A stretch of 64,000 nt of DNA from assembly GCA_963714425.1 (NCBI GenBank), contig CAVQOI010000001.1, positions 62,001-126,000 of the forward strand, written 5' to 3'. Shown here piece by piece: positions 34,867 through 43,912 of the stretch. Under the pieces are notes generated by a model. The model was not told where the DNA came from and ran no database searches. It saw only the letters and a program-made list of their open reading frames with translations. The translations under genes were made by a program, and so were the position numbers. Positions within the stretch are counted from its first letter, which is position 1; each line of letters opens with the position of its first letter. This DNA comes from DATCYX01 sp963714425. Its GTDB lineage: Bacteria; Chloroflexota; Anaerolineae; Anaerolineales; UBA4823.

Positions 34867-35679
34867 ATGATTGTCCTGATACAAGGTGGCGGCGATTTGG
34901 CCAGCGGTGTAGCCCTGCGATTGCACAGAGCTGGGCTGCGCGTGGTCATCACCGAGCTGCCCCAACCCCTGTCAGTGCGGCGTCTGGTGTGCTTTAGTGA
35001 GGCGGTGTATGCCGGAGAGTGGCGTGTGGAAGGCGTATCCGCCAGCCGGGTGAATGACCCTGTCGATACGCTGCGTGTCTTGCAGACTTTATCCAAAGGG
35101 ATGATCCCTGTGCTGGTTGATCCGGAGGGGGACTCCATCAAGCATCTGCATCCGCATGTACTGGTGGATGCGCGCATGACCAAGCAGCCAGCCTCTTTAA
35201 TCCGGGAGCGGGTACAGCTTATTATCGGGCTTGGACCCGGATTTGTGACCGGAGAAAACTGTCATGTTGTGGTTGAGACCAACCGCGGTCACATGCTTGG
35301 CCGGGTGATCTTGGAGGGGGCTGCCCAACCCGACACAGGCGAGCCGGATGCGGTTGCCAACCGCCGGGCTGCGCGCGTATTGCGCGCCCCAGCCGACGGC
35401 GAGCTGGTAGCCCATGCTGACATCTGCGACCACCTGGAGGAAGGCCAGCTCGTCGCCAAAATCGCCGGGCAGCCTGTAGTCGCCCCCTTCAAAGGTGTGC
35501 TGCGCGGGTTGCTGCATCCAGGCTTGGCTGTGCGGCGCGATATGAAAATCGGCGACGTTGACCCGCGTGATGACCATCGCTTCTGCACGCTGGTCTCGGA
35601 TAAATCCCTGGCGATTGGCGGCGGGGTGTTGGAAGCAATTCTTTCCCGCCCAGAGCTGCGTCCCCACCTATGGGTATAG
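34867..35679 (+). CDS. yqeB: YqeB/EF2563 family selenium-dependent molybdenum hydroxylase system protein
   Basis: The Rossmann-like start VLIQGGGDLASGVALRLHRAG and the middle GLGPGFVTGENCHVVVETNRGH are characteristic of this family. C-terminal parts include VLRAPADGELV and DHRFCTLVSDKSLAIGGGVLEA. Comparative genomics places YqeB with YqeC in organisms with labile-selenium molybdenum hydroxylases. It is separated from the YqeC fusion by a long palindrome. Its exact biochemical role is not settled. The start is two bases after the ppc stop. Confidence 0.9.
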   Translation: MIVLIQGGGDLASGVALRLHRAGLRVVITELPQPLSVRRLVCFSEAVYAGEWRVEGVSASRVNDPVDTLRVLQTLSKGMIPVLVDPEGDSIKHLHPHVLVDARMTKQPASLIRERVQLIIGLGPGFVTGENCHVVVETNRGHMLGRVILEGAAQPDTGEPDAVANRRAARVLRAPADGELVAHADICDHLEEGQLVAKIAGQPVVAPFKGVLRGLLHPGLAVRRDMKIGDVDPRDDHRFCTLVSDKSLAIGGGVLEAILSRPELRPHLWV

Positions 35680-35716
35680 AGTTGCAGCGCCCATCGCTCT
35701 CGCCGCAAAATATAGC

Positions 35717-35763
35717 GCAAATACGGTTGTGCAGGCGTTCTGCGCCTGCACAACTGTATTTGC
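35717..35763. terminator. 21-bp palindrome between yqeB and yqeC-mocA
   Basis: Arms 35717-35737 and 35743-35763 pair with one G.U mismatch around ttctg. The core tgcaggcg...cgcctgca resembles the cores at 16765 and 32010. Confidence 0.6.
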
Positions 35764-35786
35764 AGGACAGGGGGGTGAGGTAAAGG

Positions 35787-37214
35787 ATGCGATTACTCGA
35801 AGCCCTCCGCCTGGGGTCCAGTACAGCCTCTCCGTGTATCGCCTTCGTCGGCGCAGGCGGAAAAACTATCGCGCTTTTCACCCTTGCCCGAGAACTGGTC
35901 GAGACACCCGGAGTAGGCGACAAGAACACCGTCCTTGTCACCACATCCACGCATCTGGGTGTCACTCAGGCAGCTCAGGCGGACCACCACCGGATCGTCG
36001 CTACAGAGGAAGACCTCGACCAGCTGGCAGCGGAGATGCCCTCCGGAGTGCTGCTGGTTACAGGGGAGCCGAATGACGAGGGACGCTTGGGCTCGCCTTC
36101 CACTGATATTCTGGATGGGTTGCGTATGCTGGCAGCGTCACGCAATTTACCGCTCTTAATTGAAGCCGATGGCGCCCGCATGCTCCCGCTCAAAGCCCCG
36201 GCGCTCCACGAGCCTGCCATCCCGCCTTTTGTAGATGTGGTCGTGGTTGTGGCTGGTATGAATGGTTTAGGGAAGCCGCTCTCCCCAAAATATGTGCACC
36301 GCCCGGAGGTTTTCGCTTCTATGTCTGGCCTCTCCGCGGGCGACCCGATCAGCGCCCGCTCTTTGCTAGCTGTCCTGGCGCATCCGATGGGAGGATTGAA
36401 GAACATCCCTGCCGCAGCCCGCAGGCTTGTGCTTCTCAACCAGGCTGATACTCTTGAGCTGCGCTCCATAGCTGGTGCGATGGCAATAGACCTATTGGAG
36501 AGCTACCATGCCATATTGGTCGCTTCCTTAATATCCCCAATTCTGACCAATGGCTCCCTGACACGTGGTGAGGCAGTGGCAGGTAACTCCTATCATCAAA
36601 CTGTTCTACCTATTCACACTGTCCACGAACGAATTGCCGGGATCATTCTCGCAGCTGGGGGATCGCAGCGATTTGGCATACCCAAGCCGTTGTTGCTCTG
36701 GCGCGGTGAGCCATTCATTCGTCACGTAATCCGTTCATCCCTTGCAGGTGGCTTATCCCCCGTAATTGTTGTCGGTGGTGACCACACCCCTGAGCTGCGC
36801 CAGGTTTGCAGCGATTTATCGGTGGAGCTAGTGCACAATCCTGATTGGAGTGATGGGCAGAGCACCTCTGTGCACGCAGGCTTAAGACATCTACCGGAAG
36901 AGGTCGGCGCGGCAGTGTTTTTATTGGCAGACCAACCCCAGGTGCCTGCTGGATTGGTCCGCCTCCTGGCAGAATCTTACTCGGCAGGTCTACCTCCCAT
37001 CGTCGCCCCCCTTGTGGATGGTCGCCGGGCAAATCCGGTGCTTTTCGATCGCACCACCTTTACAGACCTGGCTGCCCTTCAAGGCGATGTCGGCGGGAGG
37101 GCGCTGTTCTCCAAATACCCAATCACCTGGATACCCTGGCATGATTCCTCTGTTCTCCTCGACGTGGACAATCACGATGATTATGCACGCCTGTTAGAAT
37201 TGGATGCAGGATAA
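35787..37214 (+). CDS. YqeC-MocA fusion: selenium cofactor protein joined to molybdenum cofactor cytidylyltransferase
   Basis: Residues 1-270 form a YqeC-type P-loop domain (CIAFVGAGGKTIALFTLA; LIEADGARMLPLKAP; VVVAGMNGLGKPL). Residues 285-475 form a MobA-like nucleotidyltransferase with GIILAAGGSQRFGIPKPLLLW, LLADQPQVPAGLV and LDVDNHDDY. MocA adds CMP to molybdopterin to give MCD, the form used by xanthine dehydrogenase-type enzymes. The two are usually separate genes. ATG follows GTGAGG at a six-base spacing. Confidence 0.9.
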   Translation: MRLLEALRLGSSTASPCIAFVGAGGKTIALFTLARELVETPGVGDKNTVLVTTSTHLGVTQAAQADHHRIVATEEDLDQLAAEMPSGVLLVTGEPNDEGRLGSPSTDILDGLRMLAASRNLPLLIEADGARMLPLKAPALHEPAIPPFVDVVVVVAGMNGLGKPLSPKYVHRPEVFASMSGLSAGDPISARSLLAVLAHPMGGLKNIPAAARRLVLLNQADTLELRSIAGAMAIDLLESYHAILVASLISPILTNGSLTRGEAVAGNSYHQTVLPIHTVHERIAGIILAAGGSQRFGIPKPLLLWRGEPFIRHVIRSSLAGGLSPVIVVGGDHTPELRQVCSDLSVELVHNPDWSDGQSTSVHAGLRHLPEEVGAAVFLLADQPQVPAGLVRLLAESYSAGLPPIVAPLVDGRRANPVLFDRTTFTDLAALQGDVGGRALFSKYPITWIPWHDSSVLLDVDNHDDYARLLELDAG

Positions 37215-37818
37215 AATACTTATAATGATCGCCGCTGTGGTCCTTGCTGCTGGAAAATCTGAACGCATGGGTAAACCCAAGATGGGATTGCCCTGGGGAG
37301 GTACTACCGTGATCGGCCAGGTAGTATCCACATTATTAGACGCTGGGCTGGATCAGGTACTCGTCGTCTCCGGAGGGGGACGCGCTGAAGTAGAGAACGC
37401 CCTGCAGGTCTTACCTGGAGAGTGGCCTGTACGCACGATGCATAACCCGGACTACGCTTCCGGCGAAATGCTTAGCTCGTTACAGGTCGGAGTTGCTGCA
37501 CTCGGTGAGAAGGTGCAGGCGGCAGTGATCGCTCTGGGCGACCAACCACAAATGCAATCCGGGGTTGTCCGGGCTATCCTGCAATCATACATCCATAAAG
37601 CCGCCGATCTGGTGGTTCCGAGTTTCAACATGCGTCGCGGGCATCCCGTGCTGGTTGCTCGTCCCTTGTGGGCTGAGATGCTCTCCCTTCGCCCTCCGCA
37701 AACAATGCGTGAGCTGTTACAAGCTCACAGCCACCAGATCCAATACGTGAGCGTGGATACGCCTACTATTTTGCAGGACATAGACACCCCGGAACATTAC
37801 CTGGACTATAAGCCTTGA
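37204..37818 (+). CDS. mocA: MocA-like molybdenum cofactor cytidylyltransferase, second copy
   Basis: A stand-alone NTP_transf_3 protein with VVLAAGKSERMGKPKMGLPW, VIALGDQPQMQSGVV, PSFNMRRGHPVL and LQDIDTPEHY. It duplicates the C-terminal domain of the upstream fusion and overlaps it by 11 bases, so the two are translationally linked. Two copies may serve different hydroxylases or cofactors. The start could be ATG 37204 or ATG 37225; the latter begins MIAAVVLAAGK as in relatives. Confidence 0.88.
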   Translation: MQDKILIMIAAVVLAAGKSERMGKPKMGLPWGGTTVIGQVVSTLLDAGLDQVLVVSGGGRAEVENALQVLPGEWPVRTMHNPDYASGEMLSSLQVGVAALGEKVQAAVIALGDQPQMQSGVVRAILQSYIHKAADLVVPSFNMRRGHPVLVARPLWAEMLSLRPPQTMRELLQAHSHQIQYVSVDTPTILQDIDTPEHYLDYKP

Positions 37819-37942
37819 GATCTGACACTCCGAAGCGAGTGACGAATGTCAGTGTGCCCGGCTGGTTTATGATATACGTGTTCCCCCTCTTGCTTTCTGC
37901 TTGATCTTGTGCTATTTTCAAGGACAAGAGAATTTTCGCCTG

Positions 37943-38530
37943 ATGTCAGTTATCCGCTCATTTATCGCTATTGACCTGTCGCCGGATATTCGCCAAAGTC
38001 TGGACCGGATTTCAACCCAGCTTCGCCAGCAAATACAGGCAGCCCCGGTACGTTGGGTGCCTGCTGCGAACATCCACCTCACTCTCAAGTTTCTGGGCGA
38101 TGTATCTCTGGCGAATTTGGACGTTCTCAAGGAACTCATCCAAAGCGAGGTGGCTCGCTACACTCCCTTCGAGTTGAGTGTAGGGGAAGTCAGCGCGTTC
38201 CCTTCAATACGCCGCGTCAGGGTCCTGATCGTCAAGGTACAGGCTCCAGCGGAGCTAAGCACACTGCAACATGGTTTGGAAGAGCAATCTCGGCGGCTTG
38301 GCTACGAGCCAGAAACCCGCCCATTCACCCCGCATCTTACTCTCGGTCGCGTGAACCGCAATGCCAGCCAGGCCCAGATAGATCAGATCGGCCAGGCTCT
38401 CGAAAAAACTAAGATTGGCTTTTTAGGTGCCATGCAGGTAGAATCAGTAAATCTATACCGTAGCGACTTGCACCCAACCGGCGCAGTTTATACTTGTCTG
38501 CATACGGCTGAATTCACGCTAGGAATTTGA
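37943..38530 (+). CDS. thpR: RNA 2',3'-cyclic phosphodiesterase (2'-5' RNA ligase family)
   Basis: Both catalytic HxT motifs are present: HLTLKFLGDVS and PHLTLGRV, and the start SVIRSFIAIDLS matches the family. It probably opens 2',3'-cyclic phosphate ends of RNA. Length, 195 aa, is usual. The frame is open 14 codons further upstream, but ATG 37943 aligns with relatives. A hairpin with tgacactc and gagtg/tgtca arms (about 37824-37852) separates it from mocA. Confidence 0.92.
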   Translation: MSVIRSFIAIDLSPDIRQSLDRISTQLRQQIQAAPVRWVPAANIHLTLKFLGDVSLANLDVLKELIQSEVARYTPFELSVGEVSAFPSIRRVRVLIVKVQAPAELSTLQHGLEEQSRRLGYEPETRPFTPHLTLGRVNRNASQAQIDQIGQALEKTKIGFLGAMQVESVNLYRSDLHPTGAVYTCLHTAEFTLGI

Positions 38531-38895
38531 ATGAAAAGGAGAGCGAACATCTGGACGCATTAGAAGTATCTCGGACGATTGTAGACACTTTAGAAGACAA
38601 GAAGGGGGAAGATATCCTGCTCCTGGACATCCAGGGGTTGGCTCCATTTGCAGATTATTTCGTGGTGTGTTCCGGCACAAGCGACCGTATGCTTAATGCC
38701 CTGGCGGAAGCCGCGGTCGATGAGGTGCGCAAGGAATACAAGTTCCGGGGCAGGGTGGAAGGTGCCCCCAGCGATGGCTGGGTTCTCGTAGACTTTGGAG
38801 ATATTATCCTGCACCTGTTCTCGCCCGACCGGAGGAATTATTACCGTTTAGAAGAACTTTGGGATGACGGTAAAGTTCTAGTCCGCTTGCAATAA
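38527..38895 (+). CDS. rsfS: Ribosomal silencing factor RsfS (Iojap/YbeB)
   Basis: The protein shows LEDKKGEDILLLDIQGL, ADYFVVCSGTSDRM, GAPSDGWVLVDFGDIILHLF and YYRLEELW, all RsfS hallmarks. It binds uL14 on the 50S subunit and blocks subunit joining in starvation. The TTG at 38527 overlaps the thpR stop. However AAGGAG (38536-38541) sits nine bases before a CTG at 38551, and starting there gives LDALEVSRTIVDTL, the usual family N-terminus, so a rare CTG start is possible. Confidence 0.93.
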   Translation: MNEKESEHLDALEVSRTIVDTLEDKKGEDILLLDIQGLAPFADYFVVCSGTSDRMLNALAEAAVDEVRKEYKFRGRVEGAPSDGWVLVDFGDIILHLFSPDRRNYYRLEELWDDGKVLVRLQ

Positions 38896-38906
38896 TTGAT
38901 CTGTTT

Positions 38907-41276
38907 TCAAGTGGAACTTTCCAGCACAAGGATTCGATGCTGGTGCTTTTCGACCTGTTCTCTTGTCCATAACATGGGCAGGTATTCTCCTGCCAGCCAT
39001 GGCTCGACCATGTCGTTGTAGTGTGGGCTGCCAAGCTGCCCCGATTGCCCCGGAGGGACGATCACCTGCGATTTCGACAGGTCGCCCATATCAACGATCT
39101 GGCGGAATGAAGGCGCCCAGGCGTAGTTGTCATAGGGTCGGTCTGGGTGCATAGCCGTCTGGCAGGGGGTATCGGTATCCCCGCCGATGGGCACTGGTCC
39201 ATTGTTGAACACCTGATCGAGCGGTTTCTGCAATCCCATTGGATGAGGGAAAACTGCACGGTGAATCTTTCCCCATTCCCATCCCTTGGGGTCTTCCCCG
39301 AGGTTGCTGCGCAACCATTCTACAGCCTGTTTGAGGCCGTGACCGATGAGCGTCTCGCGCCCGCCTGCCTGCTGCACCCACCACGAATCCGGGTCCTTTA
39401 AAAGCCGCAGCAGCACAACGGTGTCGTGCCCATAAAACTCATTGGATGCCAACAATACAGGGTTGAAGCCCTGGCCGAGGAAGCGAAAGGTCAGATCTCT
39501 GCCAAGAGGACCATCGAAGAGCAGACGTACCAGGGCGTATCGGCAGACCTCGTACACGATCCCCCCTGTCGAGTCGGGGGTCAGTTTGCCATCCCAGCGA
39601 CGCAGTATCTCTAAAGCAAGGCGCACGTCTGCGTCATCGCTCTCGAAACCATCCAGGCACGCAATAAATTCCCTGCCTGGCAGGCAGGTGGTATCGATGT
39701 GCATTGCCCGAAAATCCTCCGGCGCCAGCTTACCTTTGCTCTCAAAATAATCCTGGATTCGCCGGGCGCGGTATCCATTCATCCATACATTTCCAAGAAA
39801 ATGAGGGTAATCGTCCCCAATGACGCGGTTGTTCGTGTTCACCACCAATCCTTGGGTGGGGTTGAGAGCATGTGGCATCTCCTCAAATGGTACCTCGCCT
39901 GCCCATTCATACTCTCCCGTCCAGCCAGGAACAGGGATACTGCCATCCCCTTGGAGGCGGATGGGTACTTTTCCAGTAACCCAATCGCCGATATTGCCTT
40001 GCGTATCAGCATAACCCACGTTGATCTGGGGCGCTTCGATCAGGCGCATAGCTTCTACAAAATCATCCCAGTTTTCTGCTTGGTTGAGCCGGTACCAGCC
40101 TGTGAATGCTGGATTGGGCCGCAGCGCCATTGAATTCACCGCCACGCGCTGCTCTGGATAGCCGACCACGTCAGAGATAACCGGTCCGTGGTGCGTGATT
40201 ACCACTTGTTCGATGTGTGCCTTTTCGCGACCTTTCACCTGGATGCTTTCCGGGATAATTTCTGCCTCTCGCCACTCATCTTGATAGCGATACCGCCCAG
40301 GATTTTCGGGATCGAGCTGCTCAACAAACAGGTCTTCGCAATCGGTAAAAGCCAGAGTCATCCCCCATGCAATGTTGGCGTTGTGTCCTACCAACACCAG
40401 GGGCACACCGGGCAGGCTCACTCCGCTCACGTGCAGATCCTCCGCAACAAGGTGGTTTATATACCAAAGAGCGGGAGTGCCCAAAGCCAGGTGCATGTCG
40501 TTGCACAGGTAAGCGTGACCGTTTTCTGTGCGCCCGCCAGAAACTGCCCAGACATTGCTGCCCATGCCGCGCTTCAAAAAGGGACCTCCGATGCGCTGCA
40601 AGCCACCATCTGGATCCAGGCGATTGGCTTCAATGCCCTCTGGCAAGGTGATTGGATTTTTCTGAGGGTAATGGATCTCAAGCTCTGCAGCCCGTTCAGG
40701 ACCGACCGCCTGCGCCAGCCTCAAGCGCACTATCTCGCTATACCAGGCATGCGAGAGCTGCCAGATCATAAACCTGGAGAGGGCGGAGCTATCTCCCACT
40801 TTCCAGGTCTCGGGTTTGCATCCCAGGAGTGTATACTCGATTGGAAGTTTCTTTCCGGCTTGTTCGATAAAGGCATTGACACCAGCTGTATATGCCAGGA
40901 TCACCTGGCGGATATCCTCCCCCGCATTTTCCCAGTCTTGGTTTCCCAGGCGAGCGAATCCAAATGTTCGTGCAGCCCGGTCTGTATCGAGCGCTAAATC
41001 ACCGAACAGCTCTGAGAGCCGCCCCTCAGCTGTGCGGCGGTTGATGTCCATTTGGAACAGGCGATCCTGTGCGTGCACGAAGCCTTGCGCGAAAAACAGG
41101 TCTGCTTGACTCTTGGCGTAGATGTGCGGGACACCCCATTGGTCGCGGATAATCTCAACCTTGTCTTGCACGCCAGCCAACGAGAGCTTTCCACTGATCT
41201 GGGGCAGCCGTTTGCGTCCCAGCCATGTAAGCCCACCTCGCGCTACCGGACCGAGAATATTCATGAGAATAGACAT
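38907..41276 (-). CDS. Penicillin acylase family protein (Ntn hydrolase)
   Basis: The 789-residue protein has the alpha-chain start EIIRDQWGVPHIYAKS and FAQGFVHAQDRLFQMD, a linker, then the autoprocessing site GMGSNVWAVSGGRT, where Ser becomes the N-terminal nucleophile of the beta chain. C-terminal GPVPIGGDTDT and LSKSQVIVPPGQSG follow the family. Members act on acyl-homoserine lactones, beta-lactams or other amides; no clear signal peptide is seen, although a short hydrophobic start could anchor it. It overlaps nothing and converges with rsfS. Confidence 0.92.
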   Translation of the reverse strand: MSILMNILGPVARGGLTWLGRKRLPQISGKLSLAGVQDKVEIIRDQWGVPHIYAKSQADLFFAQGFVHAQDRLFQMDINRRTAEGRLSELFGDLALDTDRAARTFGFARLGNQDWENAGEDIRQVILAYTAGVNAFIEQAGKKLPIEYTLLGCKPETWKVGDSSALSRFMIWQLSHAWYSEIVRLRLAQAVGPERAAELEIHYPQKNPITLPEGIEANRLDPDGGLQRIGGPFLKRGMGSNVWAVSGGRTENGHAYLCNDMHLALGTPALWYINHLVAEDLHVSGVSLPGVPLVLVGHNANIAWGMTLAFTDCEDLFVEQLDPENPGRYRYQDEWREAEIIPESIQVKGREKAHIEQVVITHHGPVISDVVGYPEQRVAVNSMALRPNPAFTGWYRLNQAENWDDFVEAMRLIEAPQINVGYADTQGNIGDWVTGKVPIRLQGDGSIPVPGWTGEYEWAGEVPFEEMPHALNPTQGLVVNTNNRVIGDDYPHFLGNVWMNGYRARRIQDYFESKGKLAPEDFRAMHIDTTCLPGREFIACLDGFESDDADVRLALEILRRWDGKLTPDSTGGIVYEVCRYALVRLLFDGPLGRDLTFRFLGQGFNPVLLASNEFYGHDTVVLLRLLKDPDSWWVQQAGGRETLIGHGLKQAVEWLRSNLGEDPKGWEWGKIHRAVFPHPMGLQKPLDQVFNNGPVPIGGDTDTPCQTAMHPDRPYDNYAWAPSFRQIVDMGDLSKSQVIVPPGQSGQLGSPHYNDMVEPWLAGEYLPMLWTREQVEKHQHRILVLESST

Positions 41277-41304
41277 GCCTCCACCCCTTATCTTCTACTT
41301 CTAC

Positions 41305-42096
41305 CTAGAACATACCTTTGTACATTCCCCCGTCCACGGGCAACATGACCCCGGTTATGTAAGACGCCGCGGGGGAGAGCAGAAAAACAGCTGCATTAGC
41401 AAACTCTTCGGGTGTCCCCATGCGACCCAACGGGCTGTCATCCGCCTGCTTAGTCATCTCCTCTTCCCATGTGGTGCCACGTGCCTGAGCGCGATATTCC
41501 ATGAGCTCTCGAATGCGTTCGGTTGATGTCCAGGCGGGCAGGATGGAGTTGAAGCGGATGCCATCCCCACCTAGCTCAAGCGCCAGGGTTTTGGTCAGCC
41601 CGATCGTGGCAGAGCGGATGCTATTAGAGAGCACCAGGAATGGAATTGGTTGCTTAACTGAATAGGAAGTAAGGGTGAGTACACTGGGGGTTGGGGACTG
41701 TTTAAGATAAGGGATTGCAGCGCGGATTAGCCGCACATGGCTGAGAAAATTAAGCTCTATCGCCTTGTACCAGGTTTCATCGTCCAGGTCTTCGAAATTG
41801 CCGGACGGTGGTCCACCCGAGTTTGTCATCAACAAGTCCAATCCGCCAAAGGCAGTTGCAGTTTCCTTAACGAGATTTTCGGGCGTAGCTGGATCTGTCA
41901 CATCCCCCACCAGTGGGATGACCTGGCTGCCGGTTTCGTGAGAGAGTTGCTCAGCGACCTGGGTGATTTCTTTGGCGTTGCGAGAGTTGACGGCGACACG
42001 GCAACCCTCCAGGGCAAGCAGGCGAGCGGCAGCGTAGCCCAATCCACTGCTTGAGCCAGATACCAGGGCGCGTTTTCCTTTCAATCCAAGATCCAT
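41305..42096 (-). CDS. Atypical short-chain dehydrogenase/reductase
   Basis: The NAD(P)-binding site is intact: ALVSGSSSGLGYAAARLL and a later TNSGGPPSG for the NAG motif. The expected YxxxK active site is absent: the aligned stretch SNSIRSATIGLTKTLALEL has Ser for Tyr and Arg for Lys. This is a known divergent subgroup, so catalysis may differ or be lost. C-terminal SYITGVMLPVDGGMYKG is typical. Start ATG follows AAGGAT. It lies 28 bases upstream of the penicillin acylase gene on the same strand, so they probably form an operon. Confidence 0.85.
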   Translation of the reverse strand: MDLGLKGKRALVSGSSSGLGYAAARLLALEGCRVAVNSRNAKEITQVAEQLSHETGSQVIPLVGDVTDPATPENLVKETATAFGGLDLLMTNSGGPPSGNFEDLDDETWYKAIELNFLSHVRLIRAAIPYLKQSPTPSVLTLTSYSVKQPIPFLVLSNSIRSATIGLTKTLALELGGDGIRFNSILPAWTSTERIRELMEYRAQARGTTWEEEMTKQADDSPLGRMGTPEEFANAAVFLLSPAASYITGVMLPVDGGMYKGMF

Positions 42097-42193
42097 AATT
42101 GGCTATCCTTTTATCGGTTGATGAATACTCAAAGCGCTTTACATTGCGGCGCTCTTGAGCTAAACTGGAGAATGTATCGCTCGGGAGATTCGC

Positions 42194-42841
42194 ATGAATA
42201 CAGGCCAATGGATTGTCATTGTTTTATGCATAATAATTGGATTATGGTATGCAGTTGGCTTTTATTATAACCGCAGAAAATCAAGAACGATTGCTAACTG
42301 GCTGTATGCTGGTCTGAGTCAATTTGGCGATGTCAAGGTATCGCGTTTAAAGAGTACGTCTGCCTGGGGAGCGCAATTTCAAGTGAACTGTAACGAGGAT
42401 CCATTTAGACATTTCGATGTATTATTTTATTTGGAAGCGCGGGAAAACCTGCCTTTATGGATTTACAATCGCCTTCAGGGAAAAAGGGATGAGATCATCC
42501 TGAGAGCCAAATTAATGCGTGCACCAGCCCTGGAACTGGAGGCTGCCTATAATGGGGATAGCAAATTTAAAAACATGGTTTATGGCGAGTATGATAAACC
42601 CTATGAATGGATACCCGGCCATCCACGGATTACAATTGCGCGACGCGGCCGGAAAGATATTAAACCTGTAGCTGATCTCAGGGATCTAATGGAAAAATTT
42701 CGTGGAGGGATTTCGCGCGTCTCTCTACAGAAAAAAGCACCTCATTTGATTGTGAAGGCTGATCTTTCTTCGTTGCGAGCCGAACCTGCTGAGAAGTTTC
42801 TAGAAGATATCCGGGGGTTTGTTGGGTCATTTATGCAATGA
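42194..42841 (+). CDS. Membrane-anchored protein of unknown function
   Basis: One N-terminal helix (WIVIVLCIIIGLWYAVGFYY) precedes a roughly 190-residue soluble part rich in aromatic and basic residues. No motif was recognised. Orientation would place the soluble domain in the cytoplasm (NRRKSR follows the helix). GGGAGA precedes the ATG. It converges with the ArsA-like operon across a bidirectional terminator. Such proteins are common lineage-specific unknowns. Confidence 0.7.
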   Translation: MNTGQWIVIVLCIIIGLWYAVGFYYNRRKSRTIANWLYAGLSQFGDVKVSRLKSTSAWGAQFQVNCNEDPFRHFDVLFYLEARENLPLWIYNRLQGKRDEIILRAKLMRAPALELEAAYNGDSKFKNMVYGEYDKPYEWIPGHPRITIARRGRKDIKPVADLRDLMEKFRGGISRVSLQKKAPHLIVKADLSSLRAEPAEKFLEDIRGFVGSFMQ

Positions 42842-42848
42842 CCAGATG

Positions 42849-42900
42849 ATTCGCGATTTTAGGTGTATAGGTCCTAACCGACACACCTAAAATCGCGAAT
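42849..42900. terminator. Bidirectional terminator hairpin
   Basis: Perfect 18-bp arms, 42849-42866 and 42883-42900, flank a 16-base loop between two converging genes. The tttt/aaaa inside the arms suits termination from both sides. Confidence 0.7.
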
Positions 42901-42931
42901 GCCTTGATTTTATGATACAAATTTCAGAAGT

Positions 42932-43912
42932 TCACGCGGCGTAGAGTAGCGTTGCCACGCGTTTAAGCATACTGACACCGCGTACCTCGGTTTCAAACAA
43001 GGGTAGGATGGCGCGCACTTGACCGCCGAACTCTTTCCAGATCGTCTCCATGTGCTCATCTTGCATTGCCACGCGATTCTTCACAAAATCAGGCGCATCT
43101 GGCTTCACACTGGATTTGTCGATTTGCATGTTTACGACCACGCCACCAACCGGGATGCCAAAGTCGTGAAACCAATGTATAAACCGGGTAATGACGGCAA
43201 TCGGCAGAGCTTCAGGCAGTGTGATGAAGAAAAAGGTAGTCAGATCCGAGTCGGTTAGAAGTGTCTTCGCTCGCCCCATCCGCTCACGCAAATTTAAAAG
43301 ATACTCCATGAGGGGGTCTTTCTCTTTCTTCTTCTTACTGTAAGACAGCAGATCTTTCAAGGACATGGCCTCTTCACGACTTTGGACCATCTTGTTTACC
43401 CACATGGAATATACACTAGACATTCCCAATAGACGGCGGGCGTTGGCTGTTGGTGCGGTATCAAACACGTACACTTGGTATTTGTCATCAAACATCAGAT
43501 CGATCATGTTCTCAAACATGGCAGATTCTTCAAAGGCAGGGTTCATGGTAGCTGATTCGACAAATTCGTCCGCCTTAGTTTTGACATCCGCAAATTTTAG
43601 AAACCACTCGATCTTCTCGCGGATTTCTTTCTTGGATTTTTCGATCGTATCGCGTGTGTCGATCTCATAAGCGTCAAAATTAGGGACACCGGTGACTGGA
43701 GTTGGCTTACCGAACACATTTTGATCTAACAGGCTCGACAGGGAATGCACCGGATTTGTGGACGCAAGCAGTGTTTTCTTGCCTTGTTGGGCTGCCCAAA
43801 GCGCAGCAGTGCCTGCCAACACAGTCTTGCCCACACCTCCCTTGCCCCCAAAGAACACGTATTTAAGGCGAGGATTTTCATTTAAGTACTGTTGCATAGG
43901 TTTTTCGATCAT
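42932..43912 (-). CDS. ArsA/Get3-like ATPase, second of a tandem pair
   Basis: The deviant Walker A GGKGGVGKT with signature Lys is present, as is VFDTAPTANARRLL. The switch I motif is STNPVHSLSS, with Asn where ArsA and Get3 have Asp (DPAHS), so hydrolysis may be impaired. The 326-residue protein contains no cysteine at all, which rules out the As(III)-binding Cys of ArsA and the zinc CxxC of eukaryotic Get3. It overlaps the upstream ATPase gene as ATGA and follows GGAGG, so the two are translationally coupled and probably form a heterodimer. Confidence 0.88.
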   Translation of the reverse strand: MIEKPMQQYLNENPRLKYVFFGGKGGVGKTVLAGTAALWAAQQGKKTLLASTNPVHSLSSLLDQNVFGKPTPVTGVPNFDAYEIDTRDTIEKSKKEIREKIEWFLKFADVKTKADEFVESATMNPAFEESAMFENMIDLMFDDKYQVYVFDTAPTANARRLLGMSSVYSMWVNKMVQSREEAMSLKDLLSYSKKKKEKDPLMEYLLNLRERMGRAKTLLTDSDLTTFFFITLPEALPIAVITRFIHWFHDFGIPVGGVVVNMQIDKSSVKPDAPDFVKNRVAMQDEHMETIWKEFGGQVRAILPLFETEVRGVSMLKRVATLLYAA

